The translations under genes and the position numbers were made by a program. The notes beneath the pieces were generated by a model. That model searched no databases, had not been told where the DNA came from, and worked only from the letters and a program-made list of their open reading frames with translations. From a virus, in IMG/VR virus record IMGVR_UViG_3300029985_000047, positions 1 through 60,621 of that record: a stretch of DNA of 60,621 bases; one strand, 5' to 3'. Shown piece by piece: positions 29,229-37,235 of this stretch; the first letter of the stretch is position 1, and the number at the start of each line of letters is the position of its first letter.

Positions 29229-29546
29229 ATGGCAACGAAAAAATCTAGCGTACCTACAGCAGATACAATTGACAGTATACTGAAGGCTCGGCAAACAACC
29301 CATGGAACCTTTGCTGTACATGCGGCCATTGCACAGGCACTTAAGCATGCTATGCGCTTTGATAGTGAAGACCAATTACGTGAGTCTTGGCTGGCGCTTG
29401 ATGACGACATGGCCGAGGCGCTAGAAATGAACCAGCATAAAGTAGCGCGGATCTTAGCAGGTGACCCAACCGTGATCGATCATTGGGACGATATCTGTGG
29501 GTATTCTAAGCTTGTGGCTGACCGCCTAAGAAAGGCTGCAAAATGA
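29229..29546 (+). CDS. DUF6378 protein
   Basis: A 105-residue protein from ATG 29229 (SD AAAGGAG). It has RQTTHGTFAVHAAIAQALKH, then ALEMNQHKVARILAGDP and IDHWDDICGYSKLVADRL, the pattern of DUF6378, an all-helical family of phage proteins with conserved His/Asp pairs that may be related to MazG-type or HD-like folds. Function not established. Confidence 0.75.
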   Translation: MATKKSSVPTADTIDSILKARQTTHGTFAVHAAIAQALKHAMRFDSEDQLRESWLALDDDMAEALEMNQHKVARILAGDPTVIDHWDDICGYSKLVADRLRKAAK

Positions 29547-29635
29547 TAGTAGCAAGGGTTTTAATTCTACTGATGGCATGGGCTATTCTGTTTGCAATTT
29601 GCCTACGTCATGCACTGAAGGCATCCCATGAGTAG
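29543..29635 (+). CDS. Membrane micropeptide, 30 residues
   Basis: ATG 29543 overlaps the DUF6378 stop. Hydrophobic helix VLILLMAWAILFAICL with basic flank. Its end overlaps the dCMP deaminase start. Function unknown. Confidence 0.4.
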   Translation: MIVARVLILLMAWAILFAICLRHALKASHE

Positions 29636-30092
29636 ACCCTCTCTCGATGAATACTGGCTCTCGATGCTGCCCCTAGTAGCGTCGAGAGCCACTTGCCCGC
29701 GACGATCTGTCGGTGCCATTCTGATTGACAAAGATGGACGGCTAGTCTCAACTGGTTACAATGGAACTGCATCAGGACTGCCGCACTGCTCTAACACACC
29801 GTGCCCTGGTTCGCCGGCTATTGGAGGCACGCGGGATGAGTGCCAGGCCCTTCATGCGGAGTCCAATGCTCTTATGCAGGCGTTCGGCAGTCGAAGAGCT
29901 CCGTGGACTCTCTACTGTGGCCTGACGCCTTGTTTTGCGTGTTCTAAGTTGCTACTTGCGGCCGGAGTACGTGAGGTGGTAGCAGCAGAAGCGTATGCCC
30001 ATGATGACAGAGGCCCGAAGCTTTTAAATAAGGCCGGCGTCCTCGTGTGGGTATGGCGAAACGATGAACGAACGCCTTGGAGTACTGCATGA
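29628..30092 (+). CDS. dCMP/deoxycytidylate deaminase
   Basis: A 154-residue zinc deaminase. HAES (catalytic Glu, zinc His) within CQALHAESNAL, and TPCFACSKLL with the PCxxC zinc ligands, plus SVGAILIDKDGRLVSTGYNG at the front of the family fold. Converts dCMP to dUMP, the substrate of ThyX. In the middle, CSNTPCPG adds two Cys found in phage dCMP deaminases with a second zinc. Starts ATG 29628. Confidence 0.88.
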   Translation: MSRPSLDEYWLSMLPLVASRATCPRRSVGAILIDKDGRLVSTGYNGTASGLPHCSNTPCPGSPAIGGTRDECQALHAESNALMQAFGSRRAPWTLYCGLTPCFACSKLLLAAGVREVVAAEAYAHDDRGPKLLNKAGVLVWVWRNDERTPWSTA

Positions 30093-30721
30093 GACATCTG
30101 AAGGAAGATGTTAGAACGGCTCTTCAGAAGCTGCCTACTGGCCAATACAAAACACTGTATGCCGATCCACCTTGGAAGTGGATGAAAGGTGGAACTAAGC
30201 GCTATACACCTACACAAGGCGCCAATGTCGGGCGTGAATTTTCTGCAGTTGGCGATACTCCATATGGCGGTCTAAGCACGAAGGAGCTGGTTACACTTGG
30301 CGATCAGGTCAAACGTGTGGTTGCACCAAATGCACATCTTTACCTGTGGACTGTGAACAAGACTGTACCAGATGCCGTAGAGATTATTGCAGCCTGGGGT
30401 TTTAGGTGGGTAACCATGATTACATGGGATAAGGGTCGGCCTGGTATAGCCAAGTATTTCCAAGGTATCACAGAGCACTGTGTATTTGCAGTTCGCGGAG
30501 GTCTGCCGTATAAATTCGTCGATGGTAAGATGGCGCAGGGTCGGACTTTAATCTCAGAAAGAATGACAGCCCACTCACGCAAACCGGCCGCAATGCGCGA
30601 GATGATTGAGCGAGTGTCTTACCCGCCTTATCTAGAACTGTTCGGAAGGACGGTTCCCAAAACATGGGATGCAGTAGGTTTGCAACTCGGTGAAGATATG
30701 AAGGAGATTCCAAAAAGATGA
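30089..30721 (+). CDS. MT-A70 family adenine methyltransferase
   Basis: A 210-residue protein in ATGA overlap with the deaminase gene. Catalytic DPPW motif in LYADPPWKWMKGG (about residue 24), then YGGLSTKEL, the LYLWTVNK strand, and a C-terminal HSRKPAAMREMIERVSYPPY block with LELFGR, the standard MT-A70 C-end. Probably N6-methylates adenine in phage DNA. No restriction partner is nearby, so it is an orphan enzyme, likely protective. Confidence 0.87.
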   Translation: MRHLKEDVRTALQKLPTGQYKTLYADPPWKWMKGGTKRYTPTQGANVGREFSAVGDTPYGGLSTKELVTLGDQVKRVVAPNAHLYLWTVNKTVPDAVEIIAAWGFRWVTMITWDKGRPGIAKYFQGITEHCVFAVRGGLPYKFVDGKMAQGRTLISERMTAHSRKPAAMREMIERVSYPPYLELFGRTVPKTWDAVGLQLGEDMKEIPKR

Positions 30722-31296
30722 CCTGTAAACAGATGGTGGCCGAATTCCATAAGTTGAACGGTTCAGTAATCAACGGCTTCAACAATGGCCCTGAAGTGGC
30801 TGTTCTTCGCACTAGGTTGATCCTAGAGGAGTTCGCAGAGACGTACGCGGCACTGCATGAGAACAATGTCGTGGAGGCTGCTGATGGACTTGCAGACTTG
30901 CTTTATGTAGTTGTAGGTACAGCAGTTTCATATGGCGTGCCATGCCCTGATGCCTTTGAAGATCCGCAGGGCCAGCCGGCGCTAGAATTTGAGCGCAATG
31001 ACATTGTGCGCTTTGCTCGGCTGATGCTACCGCGGCTCCAACGGACTTACTTAGCAATTACTCTAACACCTGCATACTGCGGGGCAGCTTTGACTGACTT
31101 AGCGGCTGAAATTTGTGCCACTGGCTCTAGGACATGGGGCTTCCCAATGAAAGAGCTTTTTGCTGAGGTGCATCGCAGTAATATGACTAAGACATTTGCG
31201 TCTAATACATCAGGTGGCAAGTATGGCGCAGTCAGTCCCAAGGGTCCTGGATACACGCCACCGGATATTATTGGCGTATTGACAGCAGCGGCCTAG
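30718..31296 (+). CDS. MazG-like NTP pyrophosphohydrolase (phosphoribosyl-ATP-PPase type)
   Basis: A 192-residue all-alpha protein. LILEEFAET provides EExxE, and AADGLADLLYVVVGTAVSYG provides the second metal motif (DxxAD). The C-terminal segment FAEVHRSNMTK ... GPGYTPPDI is typical of the phage subgroup. It would hydrolyse a (d)NTP or related nucleotide to the monophosphate and PPi; in this block with ThyX and dCMP deaminase it probably feeds dNMP pools. Confidence 0.8.
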   Translation: MTCKQMVAEFHKLNGSVINGFNNGPEVAVLRTRLILEEFAETYAALHENNVVEAADGLADLLYVVVGTAVSYGVPCPDAFEDPQGQPALEFERNDIVRFARLMLPRLQRTYLAITLTPAYCGAALTDLAAEICATGSRTWGFPMKELFAEVHRSNMTKTFASNTSGGKYGAVSPKGPGYTPPDIIGVLTAAA

Positions 31297-31424
31297 TGCA
31301 GGCACCAATACTTATTCGTCCAGTAGTGCCCAAGGACGATAATGCACGTAAGGCTGGGTGCTCTTGCAATTATCGTAGCTCACAACGAAGTAGCCAACAT
31401 CATACAAAAATGTCTGCTGTATAG
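31296..31424 (+). CDS. Possible last small ORF of the + arm, 42 residues
   Basis: GTG 31296 shares a base with the previous stop (TAGTG); ends TAG 31422-31424, just before the terminator. Polar, two Cys (CSCNY). No SD is evident; support is weak. Confidence 0.25.
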   Translation: MQAPILIRPVVPKDDNARKAGCSCNYRSSQRSSQHHTKMSAV

Positions 31425-31434
31425 CAAATAAAAT

Positions 31435-31479
31435 AAGCCCCGTTGCTCAAGCCTGCTATAGGCTTGAGCAACGGGGCTT
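31435..31479. terminator. Bidirectional terminator between convergent arms
   Basis: A perfect 19-bp stem, AAGCCCCGTTGCTCAAGCC (31435-31453) and its complement (31461-31479), with loop TGCTATA. A-rich left side and TTTG right side give U tracts for both directions. It stops + strand early genes and - strand lysis genes. Confidence 0.92.
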
Positions 31480-31485
31480 TGTACT

Positions 31486-32166
31486 TTAGAACAGCGATGG
31501 CGTAACGTGACTATGGATCCACAATACTACAGCGCTTACTACGCCTAGCTTAGTCAGCTTCTTTTTGTCAGGATGCAGCAGCTCGTGCTCTTTCTGCTGC
31601 CCCTCAGCAAGCATCTTATCGCCACTAGTGCTCATGCCGTTCAGGTGGCTTACAAGCTGTATTATTTGTTGGTCTGACACACGGTCGTCTATATGGTGGA
31701 GAATGGCTGTGCTTGCATCTAGCATTGGTGCTACCGTATCTAGTGTAGTATCTACCTTGCTAATAGTGCCTTGTGCCAACTGCATTGTATTGTGCACGTC
31801 ATTAAACAGTACAAGCTCTTGTGCATCTAAGGCTGTAAGGTTCTTGTCTTCATGTCTCGCAGCGACCTCCACAGCTCCTACAGTGCCTCGTACAGTAGCC
31901 AAGGTACGATTGACATCAGCCAGTGTTCCGCACGCCTTATGGGGCACGCAAGGCGCATTAATGGCCGCTAAAGTTGCAACCAGTTGGTCTGCTACGCTTG
32001 CAAACTTATCGGTAAGCACCTGGCTGTCAGTAGCAACCTGCACTGTAAGCTTACCAGACTCCAGTCGCAAGTCATGACTAGCTAGGCCTACTTCCCAGAC
32101 AGCCCAACTTGCTATCAATACAAAAAGGACCCCCGCCGAAGCGAGGGCCCCTAGTATGTAGCGCAT
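31486..32166 (-). CDS. Membrane-anchored coiled-coil protein
   Basis: A 226-residue protein from ATG 32166: N-terminal membrane helix (ILGALASAGVLFVLIASWAVW), then about 170 residues of polar helix, and a second hydrophobic stretch at the C-terminus (LGVVSAVVLWIHSHV). Being last in the lysis end, it could be an inner-membrane spanin-like or lysis-regulating protein, but the order does not prove it. Contains a Cys pair (PCVPHKAC). Confidence 0.5.
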   Translation of the reverse strand: MRYILGALASAGVLFVLIASWAVWEVGLASHDLRLESGKLTVQVATDSQVLTDKFASVADQLVATLAAINAPCVPHKACGTLADVNRTLATVRGTVGAVEVAARHEDKNLTALDAQELVLFNDVHNTMQLAQGTISKVDTTLDTVAPMLDASTAILHHIDDRVSDQQIIQLVSHLNGMSTSGDKMLAEGQQKEHELLHPDKKKLTKLGVVSAVVLWIHSHVTPSLF

Positions 32167-32170
32167 AGAT

Positions 32171-32596
32171 CTAGGCTGCCACAGTCGGCACAGCCTCAAG
32201 AGCCGTAGCCAGCAATTGTGTATTGGCGAGGGCCCTGGTAACAGCTGCTACACTGGCAGGATTAGTGACATGACCAGCTGCAAGCACAGCGCTCAGATTG
32301 GTAGTGGCACTAGTCAGTACGCTGGCGACAGATGGATGGGCTCCAAAGTCGTAGAGCAAAGAACCCGCGGCAATTACGCCCGCCTGGGCTTCAGAGATGG
32401 CGGCAGAGACGACAGACCCTGCCGCAGCTCCACCTTCAATAGTGGCCGCGATAGTCAGTGCACCGCCGGCGTACTTGAGAATCGCAGTAGCGGTCTGCTC
32501 GATCTTAGGCTCGGCCTTGACAGCGGCGGCAAGTTCCTTTTCAACCCAGGCGGCAAAAGTGTGCTCAGCATTAGCGAGCGAGGCGAAGATAGACAT
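32171..32596 (-). CDS. Nested product from internal start, 141 residues
   Basis: In-frame ATG at 32596 follows AAGGAGAATACCACA, a better SD than the one at 32764. It yields the Ala-rich domain without the Pro-rich head (MSIFASLANAEHTFAAW). Two products of one gene, as in holin/antiholin pairs, are possible; this is inference. Confidence 0.45.
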   Translation of the reverse strand: MSIFASLANAEHTFAAWVEKELAAAVKAEPKIEQTATAILKYAGGALTIAATIEGGAAAGSVVSAAISEAQAGVIAAGSLLYDFGAHPSVASVLTSATTNLSAVLAAGHVTNPASVAAVTRALANTQLLATALEAVPTVAA

Positions 32597-32764
32597 TGTG
32601 GTATTCTCCTTGGCTTGTACGGCAACGACAGGCGCTGCGGGTTTTACTGCTTGTTCTACTACAATTACGGCTGTAGTAGGTGGTGGTGGTGGTGGTGGCC
32701 AGGGTGCGGGGGCTGTGAGCCTCGAAGCGCCTAGTGGCGGAATCTTCGACCACGGCCAGTTCAT
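32171..32764 (-). CDS. Proline-rich membrane-type protein with nested start
   Basis: A 197-residue ORF starting in ATGA overlap with the holin stop. Residues 1-33 contain a poly-Pro run of seven, from a CCA/CCG repeat; residues 57-197 are Ala-rich, with hydrophobic GGALTIAATIEGGAAAGSVV and QAGVIAAGSLLY. It follows the holin and endolysin genes, so a lysis or envelope role is plausible. Function unknown. Confidence 0.45.
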   Translation of the reverse strand: MNWPWSKIPPLGASRLTAPAPWPPPPPPPTTAVIVVEQAVKPAAPVVAVQAKENTTMSIFASLANAEHTFAAWVEKELAAAVKAEPKIEQTATAILKYAGGALTIAATIEGGAAAGSVVSAAISEAQAGVIAAGSLLYDFGAHPSVASVLTSATTNLSAVLAAGHVTNPASVAAVTRALANTQLLATALEAVPTVAA

Positions 32765-32958
32765 TGCTGATCCGTAGGCTTGCTACTGCCGCGTACTGGC
32801 TGCAAAGCCCCGATACCCCCAGCAACAATGGTGCCGGCAATAGCAAGCGCAGACATAGCCACAGTATCTGGCAGTGGATGAAAGATGATTACACCTAGCA
32901 CTGTAAGCACCAGCAAGGCACCAACAATTACCAGGACAGTAGGCTCGTTTATTTTCAT
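32761..32958 (-). CDS. Holin-like protein
   Basis: A 65-residue protein from ATG 32958 (SD GGAGGAG). Two membrane helices (VLVIVGALLVLTVLGVIIF and AMSALAIAGTIVAGGIGAL) separated by a short HPLPDTV turn, with polar C-tail. Size, two-helix topology and position directly after the endolysin fit a class II holin that releases the endolysin. Confidence 0.65.
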   Translation of the reverse strand: MKINEPTVLVIVGALLVLTVLGVIIFHPLPDTVAMSALAIAGTIVAGGIGALQPVRGSSKPTDQQ

Positions 32959-33416
32959 ACGCTCCTCCAAATAGCTTGCTCAGCCTGACGGCGCTTGACT
33001 AGGCCAGGCTCGATGACTCCGCCAGCAAATATCCAGCCATGTTGGGCACCTTGCGAGTCAGTGTAGTAAAGCTGAGCGCATGCGGCGTCGAAGTTGCCTG
33101 CATTCACCAGCTGCATCAAGGACGACGCGACTACACGATGCACGCCGTTGTTATACGCCAAGGACACGAGAGCATCGAACACGCCCTGCTTCACTGGCGC
33201 CTTAAGCGCGTGGTTCACGCCCTCTACAGCGTCTTGGGTGTCGTCGGCTAGAAGCACAGTTGCTTGCCCATCTGTAACTCCGTTTGGAAAAGTATCGCCA
33301 GGCATTAGCTTGTGCCCGTAGCCGATAGTGGGCAGTCCGATTCCATCCTTGTACACATGGCTGCGAAAGCCTTCAAACTCCTTGATAAGAGCGAGGCCTT
33401 TTTCTGACAGGTTCAT
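32955..33416 (-). CDS. GH24 lysozyme (endolysin)
   Basis: A 153-residue T4-type lysozyme. Catalytic Glu in KEFEG (about residue 13), then TIGYGHKL with the family Gly-Tyr-Gly-His, Thr following, and the FDALVSLAYNNG helix, ending in RRQAEQAIW. Cleaves the MurNAc-GlcNAc bond of peptidoglycan. No signal or membrane anchor. Overlaps neighbours on both sides. Confidence 0.92.
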   Translation of the reverse strand: MNLSEKGLALIKEFEGFRSHVYKDGIGLPTIGYGHKLMPGDTFPNGVTDGQATVLLADDTQDAVEGVNHALKAPVKQGVFDALVSLAYNNGVHRVVASSLMQLVNAGNFDAACAQLYYTDSQGAQHGWIFAGGVIEPGLVKRRQAEQAIWRSV

Positions 33417-33535
33417 TCGGCCTCTTCTTCTACCGGCTCTTCAGCAGTGTCAAAAGGAAGCTCGGGCTGCTCTTCATCAATGCAAGGAATTATGGGCTGT
33501 GGCATGGGGTGCCCTGGACGTGGTATTGTCGACAT
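33413..33535 (-). CDS. Small acidic proline-rich protein, 40 residues
   Basis: ATG at 33535 after AAGGAGAC; TGA 33415-33413 overlaps the endolysin ATG. Pro-rich head (IPRPGHPMPQPIIP), Glu-rich tail (EEPVEEEAE). Unknown; its good SD and ATGA coupling support translation. Confidence 0.45.
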   Translation of the reverse strand: MSTIPRPGHPMPQPIIPCIDEEQPELPFDTAEEPVEEEAE

Positions 33536-33546
33536 TGAAAGTCTCC

Positions 33547-33990
33547 TTAGTGCAATGGCGGCATGGATCCGCCGGCATCTTGCTGGTGAGAGTTAGAAGC
33601 ATGGGCTGAGCCATCTGAGCTAGAAACCTTAGCCGGAATTTCTGACTTATGCACTGACTCCCATTCTTGCAGCATTTGGTACATATCATCCGCTGACTTT
33701 GCCACCTTTGCGCCTAGCCAACCTGATAGGGCCAGGACAAGCGGAGCCAGGATACTGGCTATGGCAATGCGGTTGGAGCGCGTCTCTCTGCGTCGTGCAA
33801 GACATTTTAGCTCGACTTCTTCTGCGAGTTTTATGGCCTTCTTCTCAGCCTCTTCGCGTTCTTTCCGTACGGCTCTGTACTCGGAAAAGAACTCACGTGC
33901 TTCCACTTGAAAGTCGCGAAAGTTTGACACGCCCTTCTCTACTATCCTCAGGCGCTCATCGTGGCGGGCTATTTCTGAATCTTGGGACAT
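33547..33990 (-). CDS. Coiled-coil protein with one membrane helix
   Basis: A 147-residue protein. Residues 1-65 form a charged coiled coil (EKGVSNFRDFQVEAREFF, KEREEAEKKAIKL), residues 72-92 one membrane helix (IAIASILAPLVLALSGWLGA), then a polar C-tail. Found upstream of the endolysin; could be an i-spanin-like or holin-related protein, or a hemolysin-XhlA-like lysis helper. Not certain. Confidence 0.5.
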   Translation of the reverse strand: MSQDSEIARHDERLRIVEKGVSNFRDFQVEAREFFSEYRAVRKEREEAEKKAIKLAEEVELKCLARRRETRSNRIAIASILAPLVLALSGWLGAKVAKSADDMYQMLQEWESVHKSEIPAKVSSSDGSAHASNSHQQDAGGSMPPLH

Positions 33991-34000
33991 GGGGCCTTTC

Positions 34001-34096
34001 CTATTGGGCCGTGCGAAAGTTAGAGACGCCCTGCATGAGTTCTTTGATTTGCTCTGTGTGCGTTGCGAGCTGCTCTGCCATCTGTCCGGGCGTCAT
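34001..34096 (-). CDS. Mini-ORF, 31 residues, related to the next gene
   Basis: ATG at 34096 behind AAAGGAAT; ends TAG 34003-34001, 10 nt before the next ATG. It reads MAEQLATHTEQIKELMQGVS and NFRTAQ; the GVSNFR part is repeated in the following coiled-coil gene (EKGVSNFRDFQ). Likely a partial duplicate or a small helper. Confidence 0.45.
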   Translation of the reverse strand: MTPGQMAEQLATHTEQIKELMQGVSNFRTAQ

Positions 34097-34158
34097 GCGA
34101 TTCCTTTCATTTGCGTCCTTCGCGTTCAGGTAACGTAGCGGTTATCTAGCTCCGGAGT

Positions 34159-35910
34159 CTATTGCATCCCCGTCATTTTGTACTGGCCCATCATGCTTAC
34201 GGTTGGGTATGTAGTTGTGCAAGATGCGCCGGGAGAATTAATGGCAAGTTTGATGGTGTGCCCAGCCGCAACCACATACGGAGTTGTGGAGATAACCTGA
34301 GAAGCAACCGAGTTCGAGATGGTTCCAATCGCGGTATACGATCCATTATCAATAACACCGACTGTGACAGCGGTACACCCGACAGCCTGCACGTTAAAGC
34401 CAACATCTATGCTGAGTATTGTGATGCTCGATGTTGGAGTAAATTGAAAAAATGCAGATTGGGTGCTGGTTGAGTTAGCTGTCGGTGATCCTCCCCAAAG
34501 TGCTAGTCGGACGGGCGTACCAACAGACCCAAAATTGACATTCAATGGGCCGTCGATGGTAAAAGGCTCTACGGAATTTGTAGGTCCTTGTGTGTAGTAG
34601 TAGGCTGGCTCTATGTAGTTCCCCGATGTAGTAGCGTATCCTGTTACATCGTTCTTAACCGCCGGATTTCCTGCGGAGGCACTACACCGTGCATTCTCCA
34701 CGGTGATTCCCCTCAACTGACCCGATACGGTTTGACTCAGTTCTATACAAGGCTGGTTTGCAGAAGCTGTGTGGTAAGAAAAGTTTGGATTATAAAACGC
34801 GACGTTTGCGGCATCTTTAACAAGAATCTCCCCAGTAGTATTACCAGAAAAACCCTCAAATTGAGTCCCAAAAAAAGCGATATTGTACATCTTGTCACTG
34901 TTTCCGGACCCATTGACGTACAGTTCGTTATTACCCGATCCAGCGTGCTCTATCGCCCCTCCGAACCAGCTTACCGCGCTTATTTGACCCGTACCTGTGT
35001 AGTCGATAACTACAGGCTGCGCTCCGGTATTTCCTAATCCGTTCACCCATACGTTGTCAAAAGAAAGAAGGTTTAAGCCACCAACTGCGAATGCGTCCGA
35101 GCGAATATGAAGTCCGACAGATGAGGCGAACCCATAAATAAGATCGTAGCGGAGAGCAGATGGTACATACAGATTATCAAGATCTACGCATCCGTTGGTA
35201 GGAGAATAACCGTTGCAGTTTATGTTCCACCCTTGCACAAGGAAAAACTCTTGCCCTGTACTGTGTGAAAGATTTGTGAGTAGAGAAACAGGAGACCCAA
35301 CTTGAGCTGATACCAAGTTACATCCTCCCGCGGAAGACGCATTCCCGACCGAACCAAGACAAATCATGGAAGACCCGCTAGCAATCGTAACCCCTGAGTT
35401 GCCAGTAACCGTAATAGTAGTTCCAGTACTAGCGAGTAGCGTTACTGCTTGGGTAGGGGAGCCTATAGCCAAGGTGGTCAGCGTCTCTGTGTAGTTTGGG
35501 GGAGTCATGACGGTTCCCCCAGATGCCGGGAGGGCCACGATTGCAGATGCGATATTAGGATGCACAACACCATCTACGTAAACTGTAGAATTTATACTTG
35601 GCCCGCTAAGTGGCCCGCTAAGAGCACCCCCAGGACTCACGATGTTCGTAAAGGCCCCTGCTTGCGAGTTCGCCCCGGTTCCGCCACTCGATACCGGAAC
35701 CGGAGTCGTTGAGGCGATAGCGCCAGCCGCGACGGTGCCTGAGACGTTGAGGTTGCCGGTGATCGTGCAATTCCCGGGACCCGCGCCGCAGCCGTTGATG
35801 GTAGTGTTAGCGCCAATCTGCACCGAGCCTCCGCTGCCGATCTGCACCTGCGCGGTTAGGGATGTTGCTGCGATCAAAAGTAGAGCAAATGCGCAAATTC
35901 GAAGTTTCAT
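34159..35910 (-). CDS. Tailspike-like beta-helix protein with Sec signal peptide
   Basis: A 583-residue protein with SD AGGTGG. Residues 1-21 are a clear signal peptide (MKLRICAFALLLIAATSLTA, then Q). The body has a pectate-lyase-type right-handed beta-helix look: GTVMTPPNYTET, VTLLASTGTTITVTG, LYDLIYGF-type and repeated strands with Asn/Gly turns, and a jelly-roll-like end (SSITILSIDVGFNVQA). In a virion gene order this would be a receptor-binding or depolymerase tailspike, but an exported precursor is unusual. Catalytic residues not evident. Confidence 0.6.
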   Translation of the reverse strand: MKLRICAFALLLIAATSLTAQVQIGSGGSVQIGANTTINGCGAGPGNCTITGNLNVSGTVAAGAIASTTPVPVSSGGTGANSQAGAFTNIVSPGGALSGPLSGPSINSTVYVDGVVHPNIASAIVALPASGGTVMTPPNYTETLTTLAIGSPTQAVTLLASTGTTITVTGNSGVTIASGSSMICLGSVGNASSAGGCNLVSAQVGSPVSLLTNLSHSTGQEFFLVQGWNINCNGYSPTNGCVDLDNLYVPSALRYDLIYGFASSVGLHIRSDAFAVGGLNLLSFDNVWVNGLGNTGAQPVVIDYTGTGQISAVSWFGGAIEHAGSGNNELYVNGSGNSDKMYNIAFFGTQFEGFSGNTTGEILVKDAANVAFYNPNFSYHTASANQPCIELSQTVSGQLRGITVENARCSASAGNPAVKNDVTGYATTSGNYIEPAYYYTQGPTNSVEPFTIDGPLNVNFGSVGTPVRLALWGGSPTANSTSTQSAFFQFTPTSSITILSIDVGFNVQAVGCTAVTVGVIDNGSYTAIGTISNSVASQVISTTPYVVAAGHTIKLAINSPGASCTTTYPTVSMMGQYKMTGMQ

Positions 35911-35920
35911 TTTTCCACCT

Positions 35921-36847
35921 TTACTGATAAATGACTTGAATAGTAAGCGTTGAATTTACAACGATCCCCGCTCCAGTCGGATTGTAAATGGTAGCGTAAG
36001 GGCCTCCTAGCGCGGAGATGTATGCGTTGATGATCAACGGGGCATATGTGGCCGAATATCCCTGCCAAGTTGTAATTACAGCCGATGTAGATTGCCCCGT
36101 GGCGCTTCCGGCACATACTTCAGTACCGGCGGCCGGTATTGTTACCGAAATAGAGCAAGCGTAAAAGGCGGGGAATTGTGCTGAGACAAACGCTGTCGTA
36201 GCGACCTGTGTGTTGTTGGTGCCAGGCGATGCTGTCGGCGCTGTGGGCGTTCCGGTAAGCGCCGGCGAAGCCGTGAGCGCCAAAACAGTCCCCGCGCCAG
36301 ACGTGCTGTAACTCGTGCCCCATGCACTGCCCGTTGAATTCGGAACTCCTGCTCCTGGATACACCATTGATCCGGAAACTGTGCAAGTGCTTCCTAGTGC
36401 GCACGTCTGCCCGTTTACCGTAGTCGAGGGATTCGCTAGTGCGCTGTTCGGTATGGACGATGCCGCAACCGCAAGTGACGGCGCAGTGGTCGAGTTCGTC
36501 ACGGTCGGCACCAACCAGGCAGGCCACGAACCGGACGGCGCGGCGAAGGTGGTAACCGTTCCGCCTCCGGTTGAGCACCCAATGCTTGCGCAGGCGCTAG
36601 CCGCTGTCGTGGTGTCAAAGTTCCATGAGGCTGTCATGGTGCTGAGCGGACCGATATGCACCGAGTACGCAGGAGTGGGGCCTACCAAAAGTCCGCCTGA
36701 ACCGCTGCTAGAAATACCCGGTAGCATGAGATTAGTAGTAAGAAGAGGGCCGCCGATCTGTGCGTTAGGATTGATCTTGGTGGCCGTTTGTGCCCATCCC
36801 AAGGTGACACACATGAACAAAAGGCTAGCCGTGAAAGTACGTGACAT
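35921..36847 (-). CDS. Tail-fibre-like protein with Sec signal peptide
   Basis: A 308-residue protein from ATG 36847 (SD GGAG). Signal peptide SLLFMCVTLGWA, then Q. The mature N-terminus, INPNAQIGGPLLTTNLMLPG, is shared with the fibre at 40529-43168. It contains the fibre motif ALTGTPTAPTASPGTNNTQ followed by VATTAFV, common in tail fibres. Paralogue of that fibre. Two Cys pairs (CASIGC, CALGSTC) would suit an oxidising periplasm or exterior. Confidence 0.6.
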   Translation of the reverse strand: MSRTFTASLLFMCVTLGWAQTATKINPNAQIGGPLLTTNLMLPGISSSGSGGLLVGPTPAYSVHIGPLSTMTASWNFDTTTAASACASIGCSTGGGTVTTFAAPSGSWPAWLVPTVTNSTTAPSLAVAASSIPNSALANPSTTVNGQTCALGSTCTVSGSMVYPGAGVPNSTGSAWGTSYSTSGAGTVLALTASPALTGTPTAPTASPGTNNTQVATTAFVSAQFPAFYACSISVTIPAAGTEVCAGSATGQSTSAVITTWQGYSATYAPLIINAYISALGGPYATIYNPTGAGIVVNSTLTIQVIYQ

Positions 36848-37235
36848 AGATTTGATCTCCTACCACAGTGGGCGTGTTGAAATTGATGCTGTTCACTACT
36901 AGTCGATAATCGGCTGCTGGACCGGGAGTTTGAAACACGCCGTTCTTATACACGCCCAAAACTATAAGTGGGACGTGGCTGGTAATGTATGCTGATGTGG
37001 GAGCCGTGCCTGCGGGTGCCTCCGCGATGTAGGCATTCGCCAGCAGAGCCACAAAGTTAGATACGGCGAAATTACCCACCGTCAGGTTGGTAACCGATAG
37101 GCCGGGAATGGTGAAACTGCCACCGAAGATTAAGTCCAGCAGGCCCAGATCGTATTGAATGGGCACCTGCCAGTTGAATTGTCCATAGCCCGGGATCTGC
37201 AGGCCCACATTGGGTGTTACTGTCTCACTGGCCAT
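36825..37235 (-). CDS. Tail protein with NGVFQ beta-module
   Basis: A 136-residue protein sharing one base with the upstream stop (TAATG). N-terminal half (NVGLQIPGYGQFNWQVPIQY, LLDLIFGG) is a pattern seen in phage baseplate-attached proteins; the C-terminal half carries KNGVFQTPGPAADYRL ... GDQIYVTY, the same module found in the neck and DUF4054 proteins. Probably a virion protein at the fibre network. Confidence 0.5.
   Translation of the reverse strand: MASETVTPNVGLQIPGYGQFNWQVPIQYDLGLLDLIFGGSFTIPGLSVTNLTVGNFAVSNFVALLANAYIAEAPAGTAPTSAYITSHVPLIVLGVYKNGVFQTPGPAADYRLVVNSINFNTPTVVGDQIYVTYFHG

Noticed and set aside
31435-31479. Phage attachment site or inverted-repeat end of a mobile element
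   Set aside because: A perfect hairpin with U tracts on both sides between convergent operons is fully explained as a bidirectional terminator. No integrase is present.
32397-32777. Glycine-rich + strand frames opposite the poly-proline gene
   Set aside because: The GGT repeat gives open frames on both strands. The - strand frame has the RBS and gene order on its side.
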